Assembly (NCBI RefSeq): GCF_001425025.1
Contig: NZ_LMDE01000012.1
Location: 62,101 to 126,100, forward strand
From: Nocardioides sp. Root122
Lineage (GTDB): Bacteria; Actinomycetota; Actinomycetes; Propionibacteriales; Nocardioidaceae
Reading direction: 5' to 3'
DNA length: 64,000 bases
The translations under genes and the position numbers were made by a program. Positions within the stretch are counted from its first letter, which is position 1. Every line of letters starts with the position of its first letter. The notes beneath the pieces are model-generated. The model did not search any database, was not told where the DNA came from, and was given only the letters and a program-made list of their open reading frames with translations. Below, piece by piece: positions 1-8,077 of this stretch.

Positions 1-773
1 TCGGGCAGGAGGCCAGGGCGTACGACGAGCTGAAGGCCGCCGAGGTCCTCCTCGAGGTCCAGGAGCAGCAGGTCGCCGACGCGCGCGACGACGTGGCCGC
101 CAAGCGGCAGGCCGCAGCCGAGCACCTCACCCTGATGCAGTCCCTCGAGAGCGAGCAGCAGGCCGCCAAGGACTCGGTCGTCTCGCTCGTCATCGAGCGC
201 CGCGACGCGAAGGGCGAGGCGCAGAAGGCGCGCGCCCAGGACGTCGCCAAGCTCCGCACGCTCGCAGCGCAGCAGAAGAAGATCGAGGAGATGCTCCGCA
301 AGCGGGCCCTGGCGGCGCTCCGCCGGGCACGCGCCGAGGCACGCGCGCACGCGCGGTCCCAGGCCGGCAGCCCGTCGGGCGGCCTGCTGGCCCACCCCGT
401 CGACGGCTACGTCACCTCGCCCTTCGGTTACCGCGAGCACCCGATCTACCACTACTGGGGCCTGCACGACGGCGTCGACTTCGGCGGCGGGTGCGGCACC
501 CCGCTCAAGGCCGCAGCACCCGGCCGGGTCGTGGCGTCGTACTGGAGCGACGTCTACGGCCACCGTCTGGTCATCGACCACGGGGTGATCGCCGGTCGCG
601 GCATCGCCACCATCTACAACCACGCCAGCAGCTACAACGTGGGCGTGGGCGCGCAGGTCGCCGAGGGCCAGGTGATCGGCTACGAGGGCTCCACCGGCTG
701 GTCCACCGGCTGCCACCTCCACTTCACGGTGATGGCCAACGCCCAGGCCGTCGACCCGATGAACTGGTTCTGA
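1..773 (+). CDS. M23 family (LytM) peptidase, EnvC-like, 5' truncated by window edge
   Basis: The reading frame is open from base 3, so the gene begins outside the window. Its first ~120 visible residues are rich in Ala, Glu, Lys, Arg and Gln and look like a coiled coil. The last ~125 residues are a complete LytM domain: SPFGYREHP, the zinc ligands in GLHDGVDF, the middle YNHAS and the final HLHF. The family cleaves peptidoglycan cross-bridges or, when degenerate, activates amidases; here the metal-binding residues are intact, so an active enzyme is likely. In many actinobacteria an M23 gene of this shape sits between ftsX and smpB. The smpB neighbour fits this and suggests ftsEX lies just to the left, making this an FtsEX-controlled cell-division hydrolase (inference). 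Confidence 0.88.
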   Translation, partial: GQEARAYDELKAAEVLLEVQEQQVADARDDVAAKRQAAAEHLTLMQSLESEQQAAKDSVVSLVIERRDAKGEAQKARAQDVAKLRTLAAQQKKIEEMLRKRALAALRRARAEARAHARSQAGSPSGGLLAHPVDGYVTSPFGYREHPIYHYWGLHDGVDFGGGCGTPLKAAAPGRVVASYWSDVYGHRLVIDHGVIAGRGIATIYNHASSYNVGVGAQVAEGQVIGYEGSTGWSTGCHLHFTVMANAQAVDPMNWF

Positions 774-786
774 CTCCCTCCTCGGT

Positions 787-819
787 GGTTGAGGTGCGAG
801 CGAAGCGAGCCTCGAAACC
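787..819. repeat. REP-like palindromic element, copy A (33 nt)
   Basis: This 33-nt element runs from GGTTGAGG to CCTCGAAACC and is an imperfect palindrome that can form a hairpin. It lies between the M23 gene and smpB. A second 33-nt element at 11449-11481 matches it at about 25 of 33 positions, and a longer variant with the same ends lies at 26614-26666. It resembles the dispersed intergenic palindromes of Nocardioides-type genomes; function unknown. Confidence 0.5.
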
Positions 820-858
820 GCCGTGCACGCGCGTGGAGCCCTCTGGGAGAATGGACCC

Positions 859-1338
859 ATGGCGAAGGAGCAGGGCCAGAAGATGGTCGCGCAGAACAAG
901 AAGGCGCGCCACGACTACCACATCGAGGACACGTGGGAGGCCGGCCTCGTCCTGATGGGGACCGAGGTGAAGTCGCTGCGCCAGGGCCGCGCGTCCCTCG
1001 TCGACGGGTTCGCCGAGATCGACAACGGCGAGGCGTGGCTGCTCGGGGTGCACATCCCCGAGTACAGCCAGGGCACCTGGACCAACCACGCGGCCCGCCG
1101 CCGCCGCAAGCTGCTGCTCAACCGCTCCGAGATCGACAAGATCGAGCGCAAGATCACCGACAAGGGCTACACGCTCGTGCCGCTGGCGCTCTACTTCAAG
1201 GACGGTCGCGCCAAGGTGGAGATCGCCCTCGCGAAGGGCAAGAAGTCCTACGACAAGCGGCACACCCTCGCCGAGCGCACCGCCAACCGCGAGAAGGTGG
1301 AGGCGGTCCAGCGCCGGCTCAAGGGACACCGGGACTGA
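859..1338 (+). CDS. smpB: SsrA-binding protein SmpB
   Basis: A protein of 159 residues, the usual size for SmpB. It binds tmRNA and brings it to ribosomes stalled on broken mRNAs (trans-translation). Visible family signatures are the early N-KKARHDY segment, the GTEVKSLR strand, the CHVEI-equivalent region [12 protein letters not shown] and the basic C-terminal tail with [13 protein letters not shown]. The ATG at 859 is preceded by GGGAG at about -13 and gives the standard N-terminus; in-frame codons upstream are not conserved-looking. Its RNA partner, ssrA, is at 10965 on the same strand, about 9.6 kb away, with the amino-sugar module between them. Confidence 0.97.
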   Translation: MAKEQGQKMVAQNKKARHDYHIEDTWEAGLVLMGTEVKSLRQGRASLVDGFAEIDNGEAWLLGVHIPEYSQGTWTNHAARRRRKLLLNRSEIDKIERKITDKGYTLVPLALYFKDGRAKVEIALAKGKKSYDKRHTLAERTANREKVEAVQRRLKGHRD

Positions 1339-1353
1339 GCCGGGGCTGGTGAC

Positions 1354-2232
1354 GTGACCGACCCCCGCGCCTTCGCCGAGGCGCTCGGCCTCCCCGGCCT
1401 GCAGGACATCCACACCCACTTCCTGCCGCCGCGGGTGATGGCCAAGGTGCGCGCGCAGTTCGACTCCGCTGGCCCGCTGATCGGCCGGGCGTGGCCGCTG
1501 CACTACCGCGACGACGACGACGCCCTGGTCGAGACGCTCCGCTCCTTCGGCGTGCGCCGCTTCACCGCGCTGCCCTACGCCCACAGGCCCGGCATGGCCG
1601 AGTTCCTCAACGACTGGGCCGCCGGCTTCGCCGCCCGGGTGCCCGAGGCGGCGGTCTGCGGGACCTTCTTCCCCGAGCCCGGCGTGACGGCGTACGTCGC
1701 CTCGCGTTCGGAGGCGGTCGAGGTCTGGAAGGTCCACGTCCAGGTCGGCGCCTTCACCGTCACCGACCCACTGCTCGACGAGGCCTGGGGGTCGATCGCC
1801 GAGACGGGCACGCCAGTGGTGCTGCACGCCGGCAGCGGCCCTGTGCCCACCGAGCACACCGGCCCCGGGCCGGTGGCCGGGCTGCTGGCCCGCCACCCGC
1901 GGCTGCGCCTGGTGATCGCCCACGCCGGCGCCCCGGAGTACGCCGAGTTCCTCGGCCTCGCCGAGTCCCACGAGCGGGTCGCGCTCGACACCACGATGGC
2001 CTTCACGCCGTTCTTCGACGAGATGGGGGGCGCGTACCCGACCGACCTGCTCCCGCGGCTGCGCGACCTGGGCCTGGCGGGCAGGGTGCACCTCGGCAGC
2101 GACTTCCCGAACATCCCCTACGCCTACGGCGAGCAGCTCGACGCGCTGACCCGGCTGGGCCTGGGGGAGGAGTGGCTGCGCGCCGTGTGCTGGGACAACA
2201 CCGCCGCCCTGCTGGACGGATCGCTGGACTGA
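1354..2232 (+). CDS. amidohydrolase (amidohydrolase_2 type TIM barrel)
   Basis: A 292-residue protein beginning with a GTG 15 nt after smpB, probably co-transcribed. The N-terminal DIHTHFLPP carries the HxH metal motif of the amidohydrolase superfamily. Further metal or catalytic positions are visible in VVLHAGSG, LVIAHAGAPE and the closing GSDFPN aspartate. This pattern belongs to the amidohydrolase_2 group (decarboxylases and hydrolases such as ACMSD or lactonase relatives), not to NagA-type N-acetylglucosamine-6-phosphate deacetylases. The substrate cannot be told. It is therefore probably unrelated to the sugar operon that follows, which is separated from it by a regulatory gap. Confidence 0.85.
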   Translation: MTDPRAFAEALGLPGLQDIHTHFLPPRVMAKVRAQFDSAGPLIGRAWPLHYRDDDDALVETLRSFGVRRFTALPYAHRPGMAEFLNDWAAGFAARVPEAAVCGTFFPEPGVTAYVASRSEAVEVWKVHVQVGAFTVTDPLLDEAWGSIAETGTPVVLHAGSGPVPTEHTGPGPVAGLLARHPRLRLVIAHAGAPEYAEFLGLAESHERVALDTTMAFTPFFDEMGGAYPTDLLPRLRDLGLAGRVHLGSDFPNIPYAYGEQLDALTRLGLGEEWLRAVCWDNTAALLDGSLD

Positions 2233-2271
2233 TCCACCGCAGTGATCTCGCGGGACCCTCTTGACGAGGGA

Positions 2272-2296
2272 TAAGTAAGTGCGGTGAACTAACTAA
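2272..2296. promoter_or_regulatory. candidate ROK-repressor operator
   Basis: An AT-rich imperfect inverted repeat in an otherwise GC-rich gap: TAAGTAAGT (2272-2280), a 7-nt spacer, then ACTAACTAA (2288-2296). The arms match at 7 of 9 positions. It ends just before the GTG start of the ROK regulator gene, and a TTGACG hexamer lies at 2261. AT-rich palindromes are usual for NagC/Mlc/XylR-type regulators, so autoregulation and control of the downstream operon are likely (inference). Confidence 0.5.
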
Positions 2297-2297
2297 T

Positions 2298-3431
2298 GTG
2301 ACCCCGAACACACCGGTAGGACGCCCGCTGCGACCACAGGGCAAGCTCCTCCAGGAGGACGCCCGCCGCCACCACCGCTCCCTGCTGCTGCAGCAGCTGT
2401 TCCGCGAGGGCCCGGCCAGCCGCGCCGACCTCGCCCGGGCGAGCGGCCTGACCCGCGTGACGGTCTCCGACCTCGTCGGCGAGATGCTCTCCGAGGGGTT
2501 CGTCACCGAGCTCGGTGCCCCCGCCGAGAGCCGCGTCGGCAAGCCCCCCACGCTCGTCGGCCTGGCGGCCGACTCCCACCACATCATCGCCCTCGACCTC
2601 TCCGAGACCGACCGGATGTCCGGTGCCGTGGTCAACCTGGCCGGCACCGTCCTGTCGCGCCACGAGGTGCACGTCGACGGCGCCGAGGGGGAGCAGGCCG
2701 TGCAGCTCGTCCTGCAGCTGGCCGCGGAGCTCATGGAGATGACCGAGCGCCCCGTGCTGGGCATGGGTGTCGGCAGCCCGGGTGTCGTCGACACCTCCGG
2801 CACCGTCATCGACGCCCCCAACCTGGCGTGGAGCGACACCCCGCTCGCGGCCCGCCTCGCCGAGGTCTTCGACGTCCCGGTCTTCGTCGCCAACGACGCC
2901 AACGCGGCCGTCCTCGGCGAGCACACCTTCGGCGAGTCCGGCGACGGCGGCCTGATGGTCATCCGGGTCGGCACCGGTGTCGGCGCCGGCCTGGTCCTGG
3001 GCGGCTCGTTGCTCCACGGCCACCTCGGGGCCTCGGGCGAGATCGGCCACGTCGTGGTCGACCCCGACGGCGAGCGCTGCGCCTGCTCGCGCACCGGCTG
3101 CCTGGAGACGGTCCTTTCGGCGCCGCGGCTGCGCCGTCGTACGGCCGAGCCCGGCGTCGACGTGCCCGCCGCACTCGCCGAGGTCGGCACCCGGCTGGGA
3201 GAGGTGCTGGCGCCCATCGTCGCCGCCCTCAACCTCCACGAGATCGTGCTCAGCGGCCCCGCTGAGCTTCTCGGCGGTCCGCTGCTCGACGCGGCGGACC
3301 GGACCATCCGCGAACGGACGATGCCGGTCAGCTCGGCCGGCCTCACCGTCCGCTCCTCCAAGCTCGGAGATGACGTCGTGGTCGTTGGTGCGGCCGTCCT
3401 CGTCCTCGCCGGCGAGCTGGGCGTCTCGTGA
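2298..3431 (+). CDS. ROK family transcriptional regulator (NagC/XylR-like)
   Basis: A 377-residue protein with an N-terminal winged helix (LFREGPASRADLARASGL, then TVSDLVGEML) fused to a ROK sugar-binding domain. The ROK part has the GMGVGSPGVVD segment, NDANAAVLGE and the zinc cluster region GERCACSRTGCLET. The zinc cysteines are kept. The usual N-terminal DxGGT phosphate-binding loop of ROK kinases is replaced by LDLSETDR, as is normal for ROK repressors, so it should sense a sugar without phosphorylating it. It starts with GTG right after an AT-rich palindrome and is followed after 53 nt by the binding-protein gene. It is the likely local repressor of the transporter-NagZ-kinase operon. 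Confidence 0.9.
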   Translation: MTPNTPVGRPLRPQGKLLQEDARRHHRSLLLQQLFREGPASRADLARASGLTRVTVSDLVGEMLSEGFVTELGAPAESRVGKPPTLVGLAADSHHIIALDLSETDRMSGAVVNLAGTVLSRHEVHVDGAEGEQAVQLVLQLAAELMEMTERPVLGMGVGSPGVVDTSGTVIDAPNLAWSDTPLAARLAEVFDVPVFVANDANAAVLGEHTFGESGDGGLMVIRVGTGVGAGLVLGGSLLHGHLGASGEIGHVVVDPDGERCACSRTGCLETVLSAPRLRRRTAEPGVDVPAALAEVGTRLGEVLAPIVAALNLHEIVLSGPAELLGGPLLDAADRTIRERTMPVSSAGLTVRSSKLGDDVVVVGAAVLVLAGELGVS

Positions 3432-3484
3432 GCCCCGCTACCCCAACAGGTACCCGCACGAGGTACACCGATGAGAGGAACATT

Positions 3485-4777
3485 GTGGTGCGCATCAAGA
3501 AGTCACTGACCGGGGTGGCGGTCGCAGCTCTCGCGCTGACGACGCTCGCCGCGTGCGGAAGCGACGACGAGGGCTCGTCGAGCGACGACGGCGGAGCCGA
3601 GTCCGCGGACATCCGCGTCTGGCTCAACGGCACGGACACTCCGCAGGAGGCCCGCGACTGGCTGAAGAAGACCTTCGAGGAGGAGAACCCCGGCTCCACG
3701 CTGACCATCGAGCAGCAGGAGTGGGACGGCCTGGTCGAGAAGCTGACCACCTCGCTGTCCAGCGAGTCCGAGACGCCCGACGTGGTCGAGATCGGCAACA
3801 CCCAGGCGCCGACCTTCACCTCGGCCGGAGCGTTCGCCGACCTCACCGACGCGCTCGGTGACCTCGGTGGCGACGACCTGCTGCCGGGCTTCGTGGAGGG
3901 CGCGACCATCGACGGCAAGACCTACGCCGTGCCCTACTACGCCGGCTCGAAGTACATCTTCTACCGCAAGGACCTCCTCGAGAAGGCGGGCCTCGAGGTG
4001 CCGACGACGCTCGACGAGTTCGTCGACGCCGCGATCACCCTGAAGAAGGAGAACCCCAAGCCGGCCAACTTCTCCGGCTTCTGGTTCCCCGGCCAGGACT
4101 GGCGCAACGGAGCCGCGTTCATCTGGGACGCCGGAGGCGACCTTGCCACCGAGGACGGCGGCGAGTGGGCGCCGGCGCTCAGCTCACCGGAGTCCATCGC
4201 CGGCCTCGAGACCGCGCAGAAGCTCTTCACCGAGGCCTCGGGGGCGCCCAAGGACGGCAACGAGGCCGACCCGTGGACGCCGTGGTGCGCCGGTGAGGTC
4301 GGCATGATGTCGACCCCCGGCTGGGTCAAGGGCCTCATCGAGGACCCCGAGACCGGATGCCCGGACACCTTCGCCAAGCAGATGGGCGTGTTCGCCCTGC
4401 CCGGCAGTGACGGCTCGCCCGCGCCGGTGCTGCTCGGCGGCTCCGACATCGCGGTCGCCGCGAAGTCGCCGAACCAGGAGCTGGCCCAGAAGGCCGTCGC
4501 GCTCATGCTGAGCGACGACTACCAGACGATCATGGCCGAGAACGGCCTGACGCCGGCCAAGGAGTCGCTCGCCTCGCTGCTCGGGGACGACGAGTACGCC
4601 CAGGCCACGGTCGCCGCCGCGTCCAACGCCAAGCTCACCCCGGCGGCCCCGGGCTGGGCGAACGTCGAGGGCTCGCGGGTCCTCGAGGACCTGTTCAGCG
4701 CGCTCGCCCAGGGTGGCGACGTGACCGAGCTCGCCGGCAAGGCCGACGAGCAGATGAGCGGCCAGCTGAACGGCTGA
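3485..4777 (+). CDS. sugar ABC transporter substrate-binding lipoprotein
   Basis: A family 1 extracellular solute-binding protein of 430 residues. The GTG at 3485 has GAGAGG 7 nt upstream; an upstream in-frame GTG overlapping the regulator stop would put 19 extra residues before the signal peptide and is disfavoured. The N-terminus is a lipoprotein signal (basic MVRIKKS, hydrophobic stretch, then LAAC). The mature protein carries the DIRVWLNG start strand, the YAVPYYAGSKYIFYRKD hinge region and the PWTPWCAGEVGMMSTPGW segment typical of oligosaccharide binders. It captures a sugar outside the membrane for the two permeases downstream. No ATPase is encoded nearby, so a shared MsiK-type ATPase is expected (inference). 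Confidence 0.92.
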   Translation: MVRIKKSLTGVAVAALALTTLAACGSDDEGSSSDDGGAESADIRVWLNGTDTPQEARDWLKKTFEEENPGSTLTIEQQEWDGLVEKLTTSLSSESETPDVVEIGNTQAPTFTSAGAFADLTDALGDLGGDDLLPGFVEGATIDGKTYAVPYYAGSKYIFYRKDLLEKAGLEVPTTLDEFVDAAITLKKENPKPANFSGFWFPGQDWRNGAAFIWDAGGDLATEDGGEWAPALSSPESIAGLETAQKLFTEASGAPKDGNEADPWTPWCAGEVGMMSTPGWVKGLIEDPETGCPDTFAKQMGVFALPGSDGSPAPVLLGGSDIAVAAKSPNQELAQKAVALMLSDDYQTIMAENGLTPAKESLASLLGDDEYAQATVAAASNAKLTPAAPGWANVEGSRVLEDLFSALAQGGDVTELAGKADEQMSGQLNG

Positions 4778-4791
4778 CCCAGGAACGGCAC

Positions 4792-4822
4792 GGCGGGGGC
4801 GGCGCGAGCCGCTGCCCCCGCC
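4792..4822 (+). terminator. strong hairpin between binding protein and permease genes
   Basis: A GC-rich inverted repeat: GGCGGGGGC (4792-4800) pairs perfectly with GCCCCCGCC (4814-4822), with a further GGC/GCC pair inside. There is no U-tract. Such hairpins after a binding-protein gene commonly stabilise its mRNA or attenuate read-through, so that the binding protein is made in excess of the permeases. Confidence 0.6.
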
Positions 4823-4893
4823 GCGGCCTGCCCGGGAACGGATGACGAGCCAGCATGATGAGCACCCGGACCGACCTACGAGAGGAGGCGGCG

Positions 4894-5832
4894 ATGACCG
4901 AGCGCCGGAGGGCCGAGCGCCCCGCCCGTCCGACCCGTCGTCGCCGCCCCGCCCCGCTGCCGTACCTCCTGATCACACCGGCCGTGCTGGCCCTGTGCCT
5001 GGCGCTCGGCTACCCCCTGGTCCGCCAGGTGCTGCTGTCCTTCCAGGAGTTCGGGCTGGCGCAGCAGTTCGGCCGGCCGCCCGAGTGGGTCGGCCTGGCC
5101 AACTACCGCGAGCTGCTCTCCGACGCCTACCTGTGGCGGGTCACCCTCCGCACGATCGTCTTCTGCCTCGTCAACGCGGCCGTCACGATGCTGCTCGGCG
5201 TCGGGCTCGCGCTCGTCATGCGCGCCATGTCGACGCCGGTGCGGCTGCTCGCCCAGACCGGCCTGCTGCTCGCCTGGGCCATGCCGGTGGTCGCGTCGCT
5301 GACCGTGTGGCAGTGGCTCTTCGACACCCAGTACGGCGTCATCAACTACCTCCTCACCAGCTTCGGCGGTGACTTCCAGGGCCACGGCTGGCTGCTGCGA
5401 CCGCTGTCGTTCTACTTCGTCGCCACCGTCGTCGTGGTGTGGATGAGCGTCCCGTTCGTCGCGTTCACGGTGTACGCAGCCCTGACGCAGGTGTCCGAGG
5501 AGCTCGTCGAGGCCGCCGAGATCGACGGGGCGAGCCGCGCCGGGCGCCTGCGGCACGTGGTGCTGCCGAGCATCCGCCCGGTCCTGATGGTGGTGGGCCT
5601 GCTGCAGGTCATCTGGGACCTGCGGGTCTTCGCGCAGATCTACATCCTCCAGAAGGCCGGCGGCAGCGCCACCGACACCAACCTCCTCGGCACCTACATC
5701 TACCGGCTCGGCATCGGCGGCGGTGACTTCGGCACGTCCGCAGCCGTCGCGATCTTCATGCTGGGCCTCACCGTGCTGCTGACCGCCCCCTACGTCCGGT
5801 CGATGATCCGGCAGGAGAGGACCGAGTCCTGA
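4894..5832 (+). CDS. sugar ABC transporter permease (MalF/UgpA type)
   Basis: A 312-residue integral membrane protein with about six membrane spans. The EAA loop is present as EAAEIDGASRAGRLRHVVLP, the contact site for the ABC ATPase. The ATG at 4894 is preceded by a strong GAGAGGAGG; an upstream in-frame ATG at 4855 lacks one. The short Arg-rich N-terminus agrees with the positive-inside rule. Its stop overlaps the start of the second permease by one base. With the binding protein at 3485 it forms a CUT1-type importer. Confidence 0.93.
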   Translation: MTERRRAERPARPTRRRRPAPLPYLLITPAVLALCLALGYPLVRQVLLSFQEFGLAQQFGRPPEWVGLANYRELLSDAYLWRVTLRTIVFCLVNAAVTMLLGVGLALVMRAMSTPVRLLAQTGLLLAWAMPVVASLTVWQWLFDTQYGVINYLLTSFGGDFQGHGWLLRPLSFYFVATVVVVWMSVPFVAFTVYAALTQVSEELVEAAEIDGASRAGRLRHVVLPSIRPVLMVVGLLQVIWDLRVFAQIYILQKAGGSATDTNLLGTYIYRLGIGGGDFGTSAAVAIFMLGLTVLLTAPYVRSMIRQERTES

Positions 5833-6671
5833 TGTCCCGCTCCACGCCCCGCCCCACCCGGTGGCTGGCCGACGCCGTCGGCGTGCTGACCTTCGTCCTG
5901 GCGGCCTTCCCGGTCTACTGGATGGTCAACAGCTCGTTCCTCGACCGCAACGAGATCCGCAACCCGGTGCCCACGTGGGTGCCGTTCGGCGGCGACCTCG
6001 ACAACTTCCGCACGGTCTTCGAGACCGACCAGTTCGTCAACGCGCTGAAGGTGAGCCTGATGGTCACCGGTCTGACGATCGTGGTCGCACTGACGTTCGC
6101 CTTCGTCGCCGCGGTCGCGGTGTCGCGATTCCGCTTCCGGGGTCGGATGTCCTTCATCGTGACCCTGCTGGTGATCCAGATGATCCCGGTCGAGGGGCTC
6201 TTCATCTCCCAGTACAAGATGCTCGAGGGGATGGAGCTGCTCAACACCGTCGTCGGCCTGACGATCGTCTACGTCGCCGGTGTGCTGCCCTTCACGATCT
6301 GGACGCTCCGCGGCTTCGTCGCGGGCGTCCCCTACGAGCTGGAGGAGGCCGCGATGATGGACGGCTGCACCCGCATGCAGGCATTCCGCCGCGTCACCTT
6401 CCCCCTGCTCGCACCCGGCCTGGTCGCCACCGGCGTCTTCGGCTTCATCCAGGCGTGGAACGAGTTCACCCTCGCCCTGGTCGTGATGACGCGCGAGGAC
6501 CGGCGCACCCTCCCGCTCTGGCTCTCGACCTTCACCGACGTCAACAGCGGCACCGACTGGGGCGGCATCATGGCGGGCTCCACCCTCATCGCCGTGCCGG
6601 TGATCATCTTCTTCCTCGTCGTCCAGGGCCGGATGGCCAGCGGCCTCACCGCCGGGGCCGTGAAGGGATGA
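5832..6671 (+). CDS. sugar ABC transporter permease (MalG type)
   Basis: A 279-residue second permease, joined to the first by a TGATG overlap and to the following hexosaminidase by an ATGA overlap, so the three are translationally coupled. It has six predicted spans. The EAA motif reads EEAAMMDGCTRMQAFRRVTFP and is followed by the PGLVATGVFGFIQAWNEF signature of MalG-like subunits. It pairs with the preceding permease to form the membrane channel. Confidence 0.93.
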   Translation: MSRSTPRPTRWLADAVGVLTFVLAAFPVYWMVNSSFLDRNEIRNPVPTWVPFGGDLDNFRTVFETDQFVNALKVSLMVTGLTIVVALTFAFVAAVAVSRFRFRGRMSFIVTLLVIQMIPVEGLFISQYKMLEGMELLNTVVGLTIVYVAGVLPFTIWTLRGFVAGVPYELEEAAMMDGCTRMQAFRRVTFPLLAPGLVATGVFGFIQAWNEFTLALVVMTREDRRTLPLWLSTFTDVNSGTDWGGIMAGSTLIAVPVIIFFLVVQGRMASGLTAGAVKG

Positions 6672-8077
6672 GCTCGAACGACAGGACGCTCGCGCTCCGG
6701 GTGCTGCTGCCCGGCTTCAGCGGCACCACGCTTCCCGACGACTACCGCGCGCTCCTCGCCGCGGGGCTCGGCGGCATCTGCTACTTCGGCAGCAACACCG
6801 CCGAGGGCGCCGACGCCACAGCCGCGCTCAGCGCAGCGATCCGCGCCGCGAACCCACGGGCGGTGATCGCCGTCGACGAGGAGGGCGGTGACGTCAGCCG
6901 GCTCCACACCCGTACGCCGAGCCCGGTGCTGGGTGCCGCGGCCCTCGGCGCCGTCGACGACCTCGACCTGACCGAGGCGGTCGGGCGCTGGGTCGGTCAC
7001 GAGCTCGCGGCCGTCGGGATCACCCTCGACCTCGCGCCCGACGTCGACGTCAACAGCGACCCCGACAACCCGGTGATCGGCACCCGCAGCTTCGGCACCG
7101 ACCCCGAGCGGGTGGCCGAGCACGCGGCGGCGTGGACGCGCGGGCTGCAGTCCACCGGGGTGGCGGCGTGCGCCAAGCACTTCCCCGGCCACGGTGACAC
7201 CGCCACCGACAGCCACCTCGACCTGCCACGGATCGACGTCGACGCCGACACGCTCGCCACCCGCGAGCTGGTGCCCTTCGACGCAGCCGTCGAGGCGGGG
7301 ACCCGCGCCGTGATGACGTCGCACATCGTGGTGCCCGCGCTCGACCCCGACCGTCCCGCGACGCTGAGCCCGGTGGTGCTGGCGATGCTGCGCGACGTGC
7401 TCGGCTTCGACGGCGTCATCGTCAGCGACGCCCTCGACATGGCCGGCGCGTCCGGCGGTCGCGGCATCCCGGAGGCGGCGGTGCTGGCCCTGGCGGCCGG
7501 CTGCGACCTGCTCTGCATCGGCCCCGACAAGCCGGCCGCCCTGGTCGAGGAGGTGTGCGCCGCGATCCTCGCGGCGGTGGCCGACGGCGGCCTCGAGCAC
7601 GCGCGGCTCGCCGAGGCCGCCGCGCGCGTGGCGGCCCTGGACGCACCCCTCACCGCCGCGGGCGAGCCCCCGGACCGGCTGCGCCAGGTCGAGGCCGCTG
7701 CCGGTGCGCTGCTGGTCGAGGGCGTGCTGCCCGACCTGAGCGGCGCTGCGATCGTCAGCGTCGCCACCACGGCCAACATCGCGGTCGGGGACGTCGCCTG
7801 GGGGCTCGGTCCGGACGTGACGGTGCACCCGGCCGCCCCGGAGGAGGTGCCCGACGGCGTACCCCTCGTCGTGCAGGTCCGTGACGCCCACCGTCGCCCC
7901 GAGGTGCTCGCCCTGCTGGACGAGCTGTCGCGGGGCGGACGCGACGTGGTGGTCGTCGAGTGGGGCTGGCCGGGGCCGTACGACGGCGGGCTTGCGAGAA
8001 TCTGCACGCGTGGCTCGTCCGGTCCGGGCGTCGCCGCGGTGGTCGAGGTGTTGCGAGAGGCAGGGTGGACGCGGTGA
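6668..8077 (+). CDS. nagZ: glycoside hydrolase family 3 beta-N-acetylhexosaminidase (NagZ-like)
   Basis: A 469-residue cytoplasmic protein with no signal peptide. It contains the NagZ hallmark KHFPGHGDT, with the His of the catalytic loop, and VIVSDALDM, whose Asp is the expected nucleophile. DEEGGDVSRL is another family motif. NagZ enzymes release GlcNAc from muropeptides or chitooligosaccharides. The protein is longer than proteobacterial NagZ (~340), the last ~120 residues forming an extra C-terminal domain as in many actinobacterial and Firmicute relatives. Coupling to the permeases (ATGA) and to the ROK kinase (GTGA) indicates hydrolysis of an imported GlcNAc-containing sugar followed by phosphorylation. 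No nagA, nagB or murQ is present in the window. Confidence 0.92.
   Translation: MSSNDRTLALRVLLPGFSGTTLPDDYRALLAAGLGGICYFGSNTAEGADATAALSAAIRAANPRAVIAVDEEGGDVSRLHTRTPSPVLGAAALGAVDDLDLTEAVGRWVGHELAAVGITLDLAPDVDVNSDPDNPVIGTRSFGTDPERVAEHAAAWTRGLQSTGVAACAKHFPGHGDTATDSHLDLPRIDVDADTLATRELVPFDAAVEAGTRAVMTSHIVVPALDPDRPATLSPVVLAMLRDVLGFDGVIVSDALDMAGASGGRGIPEAAVLALAAGCDLLCIGPDKPAALVEEVCAAILAAVADGGLEHARLAEAAARVAALDAPLTAAGEPPDRLRQVEAAAGALLVEGVLPDLSGAAIVSVATTANIAVGDVAWGLGPDVTVHPAAPEEVPDGVPLVVQVRDAHRRPEVLALLDELSRGGRDVVVVEWGWPGPYDGGLARICTRGSSGPGVAAVVEVLREAGWTR

Noticed and set aside
1354..2232. NagA-type deacetylase belonging to the sugar operon
   Set aside because: The motifs (DIHTHFLPP, GSDFPN) are of the amidohydrolase_2 group, and an operator-like gap and regulator start separate it from the operon.
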